Source: Plantago major
Lineage: Eukaryota; Streptophyta; Magnoliopsida; Lamiales; Plantaginaceae
NCBI GenBank assembly: GCA_026545765.1
Contig: CM048844.1
Coordinates: 53,478,932-53,542,931 of the forward strand
Length of the DNA stretch: 64,000 nucleotides
Direction: 5' to 3'
Shown here in pieces: positions 44,342 through 57,700 of the stretch. The position numbers and the translations under genes were made by a program. Numbering within the stretch: the first letter of the stretch is position 1; each line of letters starts with the position of its first letter. A model generated the notes under the pieces. It was not told the origin of the DNA and searched no databases. It saw only the letters and a program-made list of their open reading frames with translations.

Positions 44342-45750
44342 TGTTGGTCCAGATAACGGCAAAGTAAAAGACTAGAGGGGGGGTGAATAGTCTTTTAAAA
44401 CTTTTGTAGATAAACACAGTTTCTCGAACACAGGGTTTCGATACTTAAATTCAGGCCTTGAAGCCTTTAAGATAGGTAAGTGCAGAAACAATAAGTAAGT
44501 GTGTGTGTGCTTTGCTGAAATGTAAATACAGAAAGGTAAATAACACAAGTATAGTGGTATCTGGAGGTGGCGTAATCCTCCAACTAATCCACTTCGGTCT
44601 TTCTGAGACCTAGAATTCACTAGAACAGATAATTGAGTTCACCTTACAATAATCCTATTCTAAGATTCCTAAACAAATGGTTCCCAACCAAATGTTCCCC
44701 CTGAGTTATTCCCCAGCTCCTAGAGCTAAGTACTTCCTCTACTCAGATAACCTTGGAGTTATTCCCTGATTTCCCAAATCAAGTACTTCCTCTACTCTAC
44801 ACCTTGATGGTGTTGGTTATAAGGTTTATCAGAGAGGCTTCTCGTATAACTTTTCAGTTATGTTTTCAGAGAGCCTAATAGAACAAGACTACTTAATACA
44901 CTTGTTCAGTGGATGACAGTCTGCTCTTTACTGACCCAAGTAATTGGTGTCCGTTCTGGAGAATGAGCTTCAGAAAGGGTATCTGATAGTTCAACTCTTT
45001 CACGAATAACAATCTCTTGTTAAGGTTCAGGGCAACTTAGAACTACTAGTGATTCTTCAAGCAACAGAAAGCTTTCAGAAAGGGTAGTAGAGTGCTTGAG
45101 AGAATACTTTGCTTGATGGTAAGCTTGCAAGAAAGAGCGTTCTAAGGTGTATTCTTCAAGCATCTAAGTGTGTGATATATATAGATAAATTTGAGAGGCG
45201 TTTGAATTGTATCTGTTGTACTCTCTATCAAATTATATCCGTTTATATCTTGAACTATGTACTCAGAAGTCACAATCTCTTGTTTCAGAGAGGACTTGCT
45301 TTTTGACATTTACGCGATGCATTTAATGCATAGTACTGTTCCTTGTCCTTTAGTTTCAACGGATACATGAGCCTTTCTGATGGCTTGCATGCTCCATACT
45401 CATGATGTCATCTGTCCAGAATCATATTTCTAAAGTAAGTTCATGCACTTAAGAAAGGATTAAGGACATAGTCTTTCTGAGTTAGACTAAACTTTTGTGT
45501 CTTCATAAACCTTGTGCAATCTTCAGTCTTCTATTCTTCAGAAAGCTCCATTGCTAGGATTGATCTTCATGGTCTTCTTGAAATACAAAATTACACTCAG
45601 AGACCTATAATCCTAATACAAGATTTACTAGACTAATCATACTCAGTGATTTCCTCTTTTACAATGTTCAAGTGAACCAAGAGCACTAAATCACCTTTCT
45701 GGCTAAGAACATGTGATGAGTGATCAAAATACTAACAGATATTCCTAACA
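44342..45750 (-). repeat. 5' LTR of copia copy 2 (1409 bp)
   Basis: Minus strand from TGTTAGGAATA at 45750 to CTGGACCAACA at 44342. It matches the 3' LTR closely, with scattered substitutions and small indels, including a shorter G run (about seven) near 44378 and a rearranged block near 44415-44460. It carries a TATATATA at 45176-45183 and two AAGTACTT repeats. Confidence 0.95.
45176..45183 (-). promoter_or_regulatory. candidate TATA box of the copia 5' LTR
   Basis: TATATATA, conserved in the 3' LTR at 32470-32477 and degraded in the LTR at 2738-4274. Its position near the middle of the LTR is suitable for a U3/R boundary, with transcription leftwards. Confidence 0.6.
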
Positions 45751-45755
45751 TTTTG
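45751..45755. repeat. right target-site duplication of copia copy 2
   Basis: TTTTG, one mismatch from GTTTG at 31627-31631. The next bases (TGTGTTGTTT) continue satellite subunit 2. Confidence 0.75.
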
Positions 45756-48700
45756 TGTGTTGTTTAATTCTTAATCAGAGTTCTTCGTCTGTGATACTCT
45801 TACTCCTTTCTGTGTAATTTTTAAATCTCGAATAGAACTTTTCGTTTCTCATAATCCCACTGGTTTTGTATGTTGTTTATCTATCAGACAAAGTAGTTCG
45901 TTTGTTGTTTATCCCACTCCTTTTGTTTGTTGTTTAACTCTCCATTAGAGTTCATCGTTTGTGATACTCTTACTCATTTAGTGTATATTTTAAATCTCGA
46001 ATATACTTTTTCGTTTCTCATTATACCACTCCTTTTGTATGTTGTTTATCTCTCAGGCAAAGTTGTTCGTTTGTTGTTTATCCCACTCCTTAATTTTGTT
46101 TATTGTTTAACTCTCCATTAGAGTTCATCGTTTGTGATACTCTTACTCCTTTATGTGTATATTTTAAATCTCGAATATAATTTTTCATTTTGTCATTATA
46201 CCACTTCTTTAGTGTGTTGTTTATCTCTCAAGCAGAGTTCTTCGTTTGTTGTTAATCCCACTCCGTTTGAGTGTTGTTTAACTCTTAATTAGAGTTCTTC
46301 GTCTGTGATACTCTTACTCTATTAAGTGTAATTTTTAAATCTCGAATAGACCTTTTCGTTTCTAATTATCCCACTCCTTTAGTGTGTTGTTTATCTCTCA
46401 AGCAGAGTTGTTCGTTTGTTGTTTATCCCACTCCATTTGTTTGTTGTTTAACTCTTAAATAGAGTTCTTCGTTTGAGATAGAACTCCTTTCTGTGTATTT
46501 TTTAAATCTATAATAGACTTTTTCGTTTCTCATTATCACACTCCTCCAGTGTGTTGTTTATCTCTCAAGTAGAGTTGTTCGTTTGTTGTTAATCCCACTC
46601 CTTTTGCGTGTTGTTTAACTCTCCATTAGAGTTCTTCGTTTGTGATACTCTTACTCCTTTCTGTGTATATTTTAAATCTCAAATAGACTTTTTCGTTTCT
46701 CATTATCGCACTCCTCTTGTGTGTTGTTTATCTCTCACGCAGAGTTGTTCGTTTGTTGTTAATCCCACTCCTTTTGTGTGTTGTTTAACTCTTAATTAGA
46801 GTTCTTCGTTTGAGGTAGAACTCCTTTCTGTTTATTTTTTAAATCTCGAATAGACTTTTTCGTTTCGCATTATCACACTCCTTTAGTGTTTTGTTTATCT
46901 CTCAACTAGAGTTGTTCGTTTGTTGTTAATCCCACTTCTTTTGTGTGTTGTTTAACTCATAACTTGAGTTCTTCGTGTATGATACCCTTACTCCCTTCTG
47001 TGTAATTTTTAAATCTCGAATAAACCTTTTCGTTTCTCACTATCCCACTCCTTTAGTATTTTGTTTACCCCTCAGGCAAAGTTGTTCGTTTGTTGTTTAT
47101 CCCACTCCTTTTGTGTATTGTTTAACTCTCCATTAGAGTTCTTCGTTTGTGATGCTCTAACTCTTTTTTGTGTATTTTTTAAATCTCGAATAAACTTTTT
47201 CGTTTCACATGATCCCACTCCTTTAGTGTGTTGTTTATCTCTGAAGTGGAGTTGTTCGTTTGTTGTTTATCCCACTCCTTTTGTGTGCTGTTTAACTCTC
47301 AACTAGTATTTTTCGTTTGTGATACTCTTACTCCTTTCTGTGTAATTTTTAAATCTCGAATAGACCTTTTCGTTTCTCATTATCCCACTCCTTTAGTGCG
47401 ATGTTTATCTCTCAAGCAGAGTTGTTCGTTTGTTGTTTATCCCGCTCCATTTGTGTGTTGTTTAACTCTCCATTAGAGTTCTTCGTTTGTGATGCTCTAA
47501 CTCTTTTTTTGTGTATTTTTTAAATCTCGAATAAACTTTTTCGTTTCACAAGATCCCACTCCTTTAGTGTGTTGTTTATCTCTGAAGTGGAGTTGTTCGT
47601 CTGTTGTTTATCCCACTCCTTTTGTGTGTTGTTTAACTCTCAATTAGTGTTTTTCGTTTCTGATACTCTTACTCCTTTCTGTGTAATTTTTAAATCTCGA
47701 ATAGACCTTTTCGTTTCTCATTATCCCACTCCTTTAGTGTGTTGTTTATCTCTCAAGCAGAGTTGTTCGTTTGTTGTTTATCCCACTCCTTTTGTTTGTT
47801 GTTTAACTCTCCATTAGAGTTCATCGTTTATGATACTCTTACTCCTTTCTGTGAATATTTTAAATCTCGAATATATTTTTTCGTTTCTCATTATACCACT
47901 CCTTTTGTATGTTGTTTATCTCTCAGGCAAAGTTGTTCGTTTGTTGTTTATCCCATCCTTAATTTTGTTTGTTGTTTAACTCTCCATTCGAGTTCATCGT
48001 TTGTGATACTCTTACTCCTTTATGTGTATATTTTAAATCTCGAATATACTTTTTCGTTTTGTCATTATACCACTTCTTTAGTGCGTTGTTTATCTCTCAA
48101 GCAGAGTTCTTCGTTTGTTGTTAATCCCACTCCGTTTGAGTGTTGTTTAACTCTTAATTAGAGTTCTTCGTCTGTGATACTCTTACTCTATTAAGTGTAA
48201 TTTTTAAATCCCGAATAGACCTTTTCGTTTCTAATTATCCCACTCCTTTAGTGTGTTGTTTATCTCTCAAGCAGAGTTGTTCGTTTGTTGTTTATCCCAC
48301 TCCATTTGTTTGTTGTTTAACTCTTAAATAGAGTTCTTCGTTTGAGATAGAACTCCTTTCTGTGTATTTTTTAAATCTATAATAGACTTTTTCATTTCTC
48401 ATTATCTCACTCCTCCAGTGTGTTGTTTATCTCTCAAGTAGAGTTGTTCGTTTGTTGTTAATCCCACTCCTTTTGCATGTTGTTTAACTCTCCATTAGAG
48501 TTCTTCGTTTGTGATACTCTTACTCCTTTCTGTGTATATTTTAAATCTCAAATAGACTTTTTCGTTTCTCATTATCGCACTCCTCTTGTGTGTTGTTTAT
48601 CTCTCACGCAGAGTTGTTCGTTTGTTGTTAATCCCACTCCTTTTGTGTGTTGTTTAACTCTTAATTAGAGTTCTTCGTTTGAGGTAGAACTCCTTTCTGT

Positions 48701-51700
48701 TTATTTTTTAAATCTCGAATAGACTTTTTCGTTTCTAATTATCCCACTCCTTTAGTGTGTTGTTTATCTCTCAAGCAGAGTTGTTCGTTTGTTGTTTATC
48801 CCACTCCATTTGTTTGTTGTTTATCTCTTAAATAGAGTTCTTCGTTTGAGATAGAACTCCTTTCTGTGTATTTTTTAAATCTATAATAGACTTTTTCGTT
48901 TCTCATTATCACACTCCTCCAGTGTGTTGTTTATCTCTCAAGTAGAGTTGTTCGTTTGTTGTTAATCCCACTCCTTTTGCGTGTTGTTTAACTCTCCATT
49001 AGAGTTCTTCGTTTGTGATACTCTTACTCCTTTCTGTGTATATTTTAAATCTCAAATAGACTTTTTCGTTTCTCATTATCGCACTCCTCTTGTGTGTTGT
49101 TTATCTCTCACGCAGAGTTGTTCGTTTGTTGTTAATCCCACTCCTTTTGTGTGTTGTTTAACTCTTAATTAGAGTTCTTCGTTTGTGGTACTATTACTCC
49201 TTTACATTTTTAAATCTCGAATAGACTTTTTGTTTGCATTATCACACTCCTTTAGTGTTTTGTTTATCTCTCAACTAGAGTTGTTCGTTTGTTGTTAATC
49301 CCACTTCTTTTGTGTGTTGTTTAACTCATAACTTGAGTTCTTCGTGTATGATACCCTTACTCCCTTCTGTGTAATTTTTAAATCTCGAATAAACCTTTTC
49401 GTTTCTCACTATCCCACTCCTTTAGTATTTTGTTTACCCCTCAGGCAAAGTTGTTCGTTTGTTGTTTATCCCACTCCTTTTGTGTATTGTTTAACTCTCC
49501 ATTAGAGTTCTTCGTTTGTGATGCTCTAACTCTTTTTTGTGTATTTTTTAAATCTCGAATAAACTTTTTCGTTTCACATGATCCCACTCCTTTAGTGTGT
49601 TGTTTATCTCTGAAATGGAGTTGTTCGTTTGTTGTTTATCCCACTCCTTTTGTGTGCTGTTTAACTCTCAACTAGTATTTTTCGTTTGTGATACTCTTAC
49701 TCCTTTCTGTGTAATTTTTAAATCTCGAATAGACCTTTTCGTTTCTCATTATCCCACTCCTTTAGTGCGATGTTTATCTCTCAAGCAGAGTTGTTCGTTT
49801 GTTGTTTATCCCGCTCCATTTGTGTGTTGTTTAACTCTCCATTAGAGTTCTTCGTTTGTGATGCTCTAACTCTTTTTTTGTGTATTTTTTAAATTTCGAA
49901 TAAACTTTTTCGTTTCTCATTATCACACTCCTCTTGTCTGTTGTTTATCTCTCAAGTAGAGTTGTTCGTTTGTTGTTAATCCCACTCCTTTTGTGTGTTG
50001 TTTAACTCTTAATTAGAGTTCTTCGTTTGAGGTAGAACTCCTTTCTGTTTATTTTTTAAATCTCGAATAGACTTTTTCGTTTCGCATTATCACACTCCTT
50101 TAGCGTTTTGTTTATCTCTCAACTAGAGTTGTTCGTTTGTTGTTAATCCCACTTCTTTTGTGTGTTGTTTAACTCATAACTTGAGTTCTTCGTGTATGAT
50201 ACCCTTACTCCCTTCTGTGTAATTTTTAAATCTCGAATAAACCTTTTCGTTTCTCACTATCCCACTCCTTTAGTATTTTGTTTACCCCTCAGGCAAAGTT
50301 GTTCGTTTGTTGTTTATCCCACTCCTTTTGTGTATTGTTTAACTCTCCATTAGAGTTCTTCGTTTGTGATGCTCTAACTCTTTTTTGTGTATTTTTTAAA
50401 TCTCGAATAAACTTTTTCGTTTCACATGATCCCACTCCTTTAGTGTGTTGTTTATCTCTGAAGTGGAGTTGTTCGTTTGTTGTTTATCCCACTCCTTTTG
50501 TGTGCTGTTTAACTCTCAACTAGTATTTTTCGTTTGTGACACTCTTACTCCTTTCTGTGTAATTTTTAAATCTCGAATAGACCTTTTCGTTTCTCATTAT
50601 CCCACTCCTTTAGTGCGATGTTTATCTCTCAAGCAGAGTTGTTCGTTTGTTGTTTATCCCGCTCCATTTGTGTGTTGTTTAACTCTCCATTAGAGTTCTT
50701 CGTTTGTGATGCTCTAACTCTTTTTTTGTGTATTTTTTAAATCTCGAATAAACTTTTTCGTTTCACAAGATCCCACTCCTTTAGTGTGTTATTTATCTCT
50801 GAAGTGGAGTTGTTCGTTTGTTGTTTATCCCACTCCTTTTGTGTGCTGTTTAACTCTCAACTAGTGTTTTTCGTTTGTGATACTCTTACTCCTTTCTGTG
50901 TAATTTTTAAATCTCGAATAGACCTTTTCGTTTCTCATTATCCCACTCCTTTAGTGTGTTGTTTATCTCTCAAGCAGAGTTGTTCGTTTGTTGTTTATCC
51001 CACTCCTTTTGTTTGTTGTTTAACTCTCCATTAGAGTTCATCGTTTGTGATACTCTTACTCCTTTCTGTGAATATTTTAAATCTCGAATATATTTTTTCG
51101 TTTCTCATTATACCACTCCTTTTGTATGTTGTTTATCTCTCAGGCAAAGTTGTTCGTTTGTTGTTTATCCCATCCTTAATTTTGTTTGTTGTTTAACTCT
51201 CCATTAGAGTTCATCGTTTGTGATACTCTTACTCCTTTATGTGTATATTTTAAATCTCGAATATACTTTTTCGTTTTGTCATTATACCACTTCTTTAGTG
51301 CGTTGTTTATCTCTCAAGCAGAGTTCTTCGTTTGTTGTTAATCCCACTCCGTTTGAGTGTTGTTTAACTCTTAATTAGAGTTCTTCGTCTGTGATACTCT
51401 TACTCTATTAAGTGTAATTTTTAAATCTCGAATAGACCTTTTCGTTTCTAATTATCCCACTCCTTTAGTGTGTTGTTTATCTCTCAAGCAGAGTTGTTCG
51501 TTTGTTGTTTATCCCACTCCATTTGTTTGTTGTTTAACTCTTAAATAGAGTTCTTCGTTTGAGATAGAACTCCTTTCTGTGTATTTTTTAAATCTATAAT
51601 AGACTTTTTCGTTTCTCATTATCACACTCCTCCAGTGTGTTGTTTATCTCTCAAGTAGAGTTGTTCGTTTGTTGTTAATCCCACTCCTTTTGCGTGTTGT

Positions 51701-51750
51701 TTAACTCTCCATTAGAGTTCTTCGTTTGTGATACTCTTACTCCTTTACAT
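45751..51750. repeat. satellite segment with large local duplications
   Basis: 170-bp monomers with shared private variants (GTGCGATGTTTATC, TCTCACGCAGAG, TTTACCCCTCAGG). Marker subunits recur at 47061, 49430 and 50278; at 47569 and 50786; and at 46608, 48477 and 48981. The implied repeat distances are about 3217, 2369, 1869, 848 and 504 bp, close to 19, 14, 11, 5 and 3 monomers. No gene seen. Confidence 0.93.
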
Positions 51751-54700
51751 GTATATTTTAAATCTCAAATAGACTTTTGTTTCTCATTATCACTCTCTTT
51801 GTGTTGTTTATCTCTCAGCTTGAGTTGTTGTTTGTTGATAATCCCACTCCTTTTGTGTGTTGTTTAACTCTTAATTAGAGTTCTTCGTTTGAGGTAGAAC
51901 TCCTTTACATGTATTTTTAAATCTCGAATAGACTTTTTCGTTCTCATTATCACTCCTTTAGTGTTTTGTTTATCTCTCAACTAGAGTTGTTCGTTTGTTG
52001 TTAATCCCACATCTTTTGTGTGTTGTTTAACTCATAACTTGAGTTCTTCGTGTATGATACTCTTACTCCTTACATGTATTTTTAAATCTCGAATAGACCT
52101 TTTCGTTTCTCATTATCCCACTCATTTTGTGTTTTGTTTACCTCTCAGGCAAAGTTGTTCGTTTGTTGTTTATCCCACTCCTTTTGTGTGTTGTTTAACT
52201 CTCAATTAGTGTTTTTCATTTTTGATACTCTTACTCCTTTCTATGTATTTTTTAAATCTCGAATATACTTTTTCTTTTCTCATTATCCCACTCGTTTAGT
52301 GTGTTGTTTATCTCTCAAGTGGAGTTGTTCGTTTGTTGTTTATCCCTCTCCTTTTGCGTGTTGTTTAACTCTCATTTAGTGTTTTTCGTTTTTCATACTC
52401 TTACTCCTTTCTCTGTATTTTTTAAATCTCGAATAGACTTCTTCGTTTATCATCATCCCACTCCTTTAGTGTGTTGTTTATCTCTCAAGCAGAGTTGTTC
52501 GTTTGTTGTTTATCCCACTCCTTTTGTGTGTTGTTTAACTCTCAATTAGTGTTCTTCATTTGTGATACTCTAACTCTTTTTTTGTATTTTAAATCTCGAA
52601 TAAACTTTTTAGTTTCTCAAGATCCCACTCCTTTAGTGTGTTGTTTATCTCGAAGTGGTTGTTGTTTGTTGTTTATCCCACTCCTTTTGTGTTGTTGTTT
52701 AACTCTCATTAGTGTTTTTCGTTTGTGATACTCTTACTCCTTTACATGTAATTTTAAATAAATCGAATAGACCTTTTCGTTTCTCATTATCCCACTCCTT
52801 TAGTGTGTTGTTTATCTCTCAGCGAGTTGTTCGTTTGTTGTTTATCCCTCCTTTTTGTTTGTTGTTTAACTCTCCATTAGAGTTCATCGTTTATGATACT
52901 CTTACTCCTTTACGTATTTTAAATCTCGAATATACTTTTTCGTTTCTCATTATCCACTCCTTTTGTATGTTGTTTATCTCTCAGCAAAGTTGTTACGTTT
53001 GTTGTTTATCCCATCCTTAATTTTGTTTGTTGTTTAACTCTCCATTAGAGTTCATCGTTTGTGATACTCTTACTCCTTTATGTGTATATTTTAAATCTCG
53101 AATATACTTTTTGTTTCTCATTATACCACTTCTTTAGTGTTGTTTATCTCTCAGCGAGTTGTTCGTTTGTTGTTAATCCCTCCTTTTGAGTGTTGTTTAA
53201 CTCTTAATTAGAGTTCTTCGTTTTGATACTCTTTCTCCTTTCTGTGTAATTTATAAATCTCGAATAGACTTATTCGTTTCTCAATATCCCACTCCTTTAA
53301 TGTGTTGTTTATCTCTCAAGCCGAGTTGTTCGTTTGTTGTTTATCCCACTCCTTTTCTGTGTTGTTTAAGTCTCAATTAGAGTTCTTCGTTTGAGATAGA
53401 ACTCCTTTCTGTGTAATTTTTAAATCTCGAATACACCTTTTTGTTTTTCATAATCCCACTCCTTTTGTGTGTTGTTTATCTCTCAAGCAGAGTTGTTAGT
53501 TTGTTGTTAATCCCACTCCTTTTGTAAGTTGTTTAACTCTCCATTAGAGTTCTTCATTTGTGATACTCTTACTACTTTCTGTGTATTTTTTAAATCTCAA
53601 ACATACTTTTTTTTTCTCATTATCTCACTCCTTTTGTGTGTTGTTTATCTCTCATGAAGTTGTTCATTTGTTGTTAATCCCTCCTTTTGTGTGTTGTTTA
53701 ACTCTCTTAGTAGAGTTCTTCGTTTGAGGTAGAACTCCTTTACATTATTTTTAAATCTCGAATAGACTTTTCGTTTCTCATTATCCACTCCTTTAGTGTT
53801 TTGTTTATCTCTCAACTAGAGTTGTTCGTTTGTTGTTAATCCCTCCTTTTGTGTTGTTGTTTCATAATTAGAGTTCTTCGTTTGTGATACTCTTACTCCC
53901 TTACATGTAATTTTTAAATCTCGAATAAACCTTTTCGTTTCTCATTATCCCACACCTTTAGTGTTTTGTTTGCCCCTCAGGCAAAGTTGTTCGTTTGTTG
54001 TTTATCCCACTCCTTTTGTGTGTTGTTTAACTCTCAATTAGTGTTTTTCGTTTTTGATACTCTTACTCCTTTCTCTGTATTTTTTAAATCTCGAATATAC
54101 TTTCTCTTTTCTCAATATCCCACTCCTTTAGTGTGTTGTTTATCTGTCAAGTGGAGTTGTTCGTCTATGTTTATCCCACTCCTTTTGTGTGTTGTTTAAC
54201 CCTCAATTAGAGTTCTTCATTTGTGATACTCTTACTCCATTCTCTGTATTTTTTAAATCTCGAATAGACTTTTTCGTTTCTCAATATCCCACTCCTTTAG
54301 TGTGTTGTTTATCTCTCAAGCAGAGTTGTTCGTTTGTTGTATATCCCACTCCTTTTGTGTGTTGTTTAACTCCATTAGAGTTCTTCGTTTGTGATACTCT
54401 TACTCCTTTTTTGTGTATTTTTAAATCTCGAATAAACTTTTTGTTTCTCATTATCCCACTCCTTTAATGTGTTGTTTATCTCTCAAGTAGTTGTTGTTTG
54501 TTGTTTATCCCACTCCTTTTGTGTTGTTTAACTCTCAATTAGTGTTTTTTGTTTTTGATACTCTTACTCCTTTACATGTAATTTTAAATCTCGAATAGAC
54601 TTTTTGTTTCTCATTATCCCACTCCTTTAGTGTGTTGTTTATCTCTCAGCGAGTTGTTAGTTTGTTGTTTATCCCACTCCTTTTTGTTTGTTGTTTAACT

Positions 54701-57700
54701 CCATTAGAGTTCTTCGTTTGTGATACTCTTACTCCTTTACATGTATATTTTAAATCTCGAATATACTTTTTCGTTTCTCATTATCCACTCCTTTTGTGTG
54801 TTGTTTATCTCTCAGCAAAGTTGTTAGTTTGTTGTTTATCCCATCCTTTTTTGTTTGTTGTTTAACTCTCCATTAGAGTTCTTCGTTTGTGATACTCTTA
54901 CTCCTTTATGTATATTTTAAATCTCGATATACTTTTTCGTTTCTCATTATCCCACTCCTTTAGTGTTGTTTATCTCTCAGCGAGTTGTTCGTTTGTTGTT
55001 AATCCCTCCTTTTGTGTGTTGTTTAACTCTTAATTAGAGTTCTTCGTTTTGATACTCTTACTCCTTTAGTGTAATTTTAAATCTCGAATAGACTTTTTCG
55101 TTTCTCATTATCCCACTCCTTTAGTGTGTTGTTTATCTCTCAGCGAGTTGTTGTTTGTTGTTTATCCCCTCCTTTTTGTTGTTTAACTCTCTTAAATGAG
55201 TTCTTCGTTTGAGATAGAACTCCTTTACATGTATTTTTAATCTATATAGACTTTTTCGTTTCTCATTATCACTCCTTTAGTGTGTTGTTTATCTCTCAAG
55301 TAGAGTTTTCGTTTGTTGTTAATCCCACTCCTTTTGTGTGTTGTTTAACTCATAATTAAGTTCTTCGTTTGTGATACTCTTACTCCTTTACATGTATATT
55401 TTAAATCTCAAATAGACTTTTCGTTTCTCATTATCCCACTCCTTTGTGTGTTGTTTATCTCTCACTTGAGTTGTTAGTTTGTTGTTAATCCACTCCTTTT
55501 GTGTGTTGTTTAACTCTTAGTAGAGTTCTTCGTTTGATACTCTTACTCCTTTACATGTTATTTTAAATCTCGAATAGACTTTTTGTTTCTCATTATCCAC
55601 TCCTTTAGTGTTTTGTTTATCTCTCAAGAGTTGTTGTTTGTTGTTAATCCCACTCCTTTTGTGTGTTGTTTAACTCTTAGTAGAGTTCTTCGTTTGATAC
55701 TCTTACTCCTACATGTAATTTTTAAATCTCGAATAAACCTTTTCGTTTCTCATTATCCCACTCCTTTAGTGTTTGTTTATCTCTCAAAGTTGTTCGTTTG
55801 TTGTTTATCCCCTCCTTTTGTGTGTTGTTTAACTCTCCATTAGAGTTCTTCGTTGTGATACTCTTACTCTTTGTGTATTTTTTAAATCTCGAATAAACTT
55901 TTTGTTCTCATTATCCCAGTCCTTTAGTGTGTTGTTTATCTCTCAAGCAGAGTTGTTCGTTTCTTGTTTATTCCACTCCTTTTGTGTGTTGTTTAACTCT
56001 CAATTAGAATTTTCGTTTGTGATACTCTTACTCCTTTACATGTAATTTTTAAATCTCGAATAGACTTTTGTTTCTCATTATCCCACTCCTTTAGTGTTGT
56101 TTATCTCTCAGCGAGTTGTTAGTTTGTTGTTTATCCCCTCCTTTTGTGTTGTTTAACCCTCAATTAGATTTCTTCATTTGTGATACTCTTAATCCATCCT
56201 GTGTATTTTTTAAATCTCGAATAGACTTTTTCGTTTCTCATTATCCCACTCCTTTAGTGTGTTGTTTATCACTCAAGTGGAGTTGTTCCTTTGTTGTTTA
56301 TCCCACTCCTTTTGTGTGCTGTTTGCTCTCAATTAGTTCTTTTCGTTGTGATACTCTTACTCCTTTACATGTAATTTTTAAATCTCGAATAGACTTTTTG
56401 TTCTCATTATCCCACTCCTTTAGTGTGTTGTTTATCTCTCAGCGAGTTGTTATTTTGTTGTTTATCCCACTCCTTTTTGTGTTGTTTAACTCTCCATTAG
56501 AGTTCTTCGTTTGATACTCTTACTCCTTTCTCTGTATTTTTTAAATCTCGAATATACTTTTTCTTTTCTCATTAACCCACTCCTTTAGTATGTTGTTTAT
56601 CTCTCAAGCAGAGTTGTTCGTTTGTTGTTTATCCCACTCCTTTTGTTTGTTGTTGACTCTTAATTAGAGTTCTTCGTTTGAGATACTCTTACTCCTTTCA
56701 GTGTATTTTTTAAATCTCGAATAGACTTTTTCGTTTCTCATTATCCCACTCCTTTAGTGTGTTGTTTATCTCTCAAGTGGAGTTGTTCGTTTGTTGTTTA
56801 TCCCACTCCTTTTGTGTGTTGTTTAACTCTTAATTAGACTTCTTCGTTTGTTATACTCTTTCTCCTTTCCGTGTAATTTTAAATCTCGAATAGACTTTTT
56901 CGTTTCTCATTATCCCACTCCTTTAATGTGTTGTTTATCTCTCAAGCAGAGTTGTTTATCCCACACCTTTTGTTTGTTGTTTACTCTTAATTAGAGTTCC
57001 TCGTTTGAGATACTCTTACTGCTTTCAGTGTATTTTAAATCTATAATAGACTTTTTGTTTCTCATTATCCCACTCCTTTAGTGTGTTGTTTATCTCTCAG
57101 CAGTTGTTGTTTGTTGTTTATCCCACTCCTTTTGTGTGTTGTTTAACTCTCATTAGAGTTCTTCGTTTGTGATACTCTTACTCCTTTACATGTATATTTT
57201 AAATCTCGAATAGACTTTTTGTTTCTCATTATCCTCCTCCTTTAGTGTTGTTTATCTCTCAGACAGAGTTGTTCGTTTGTTGTTTATCCCACTCCTTTTG
57301 TGTGTTGCTTAATTCTTAATTAGAGTTCTTCGTTTGATACTCTTACTCTTTTCTATGTATTTTTAAATCTCGAATAGACGTTTTCGTTTCTCATTATCCC
57401 TCCTTTAGTGTTGTTTATCTCTCAGCAAAGTTGTTCGTTTGTTGTTTATCCCACTCCTTTGTGTGTTGTTTAACTCTTAGTAGAGTTCTTCGTTTGATAC
57501 TCTTACTCCTTTACATGTAATTTTAAATCTCGAATAAACTTTTAGTTTCTCATTATCCCACTCCTTTAGTGTGTTTGTTTATCTCTCAGCGAGTTGTTGT
57601 TTGTTGTTTATCCCTCCTTTTTGTGTTGTTTAACTCTCCATTAGAGTTCTACGTGTGTGATACTCTTACTCCTTTTGTGTATTTTTAAATCTCGAATAAA

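Larger units (their letters stand above)
31632..45750 (-). mobile_element. Ty1/copia (Sirevirus-like) LTR retrotransposon, complete structure, copy 2 (14.1 kb)
   Basis: Two related LTRs (31632-33048, 44342-45750), PPT, PBS, and on the minus strand gag, protease, integrase, RT and RNase H in the copia order (integrase before RT), then an additional gene between RNase H and the 3' LTR. The length, extra gene and PPT context fit the Sirevirus/Maximus type of plant copia elements. Every pol domain has a frameshift or stop, and the LTRs differ at a few dozen positions, so this is an inactivated but not ancient insertion. It interrupts the satellite at a single point with a 5-bp duplication. Confidence 0.93.
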
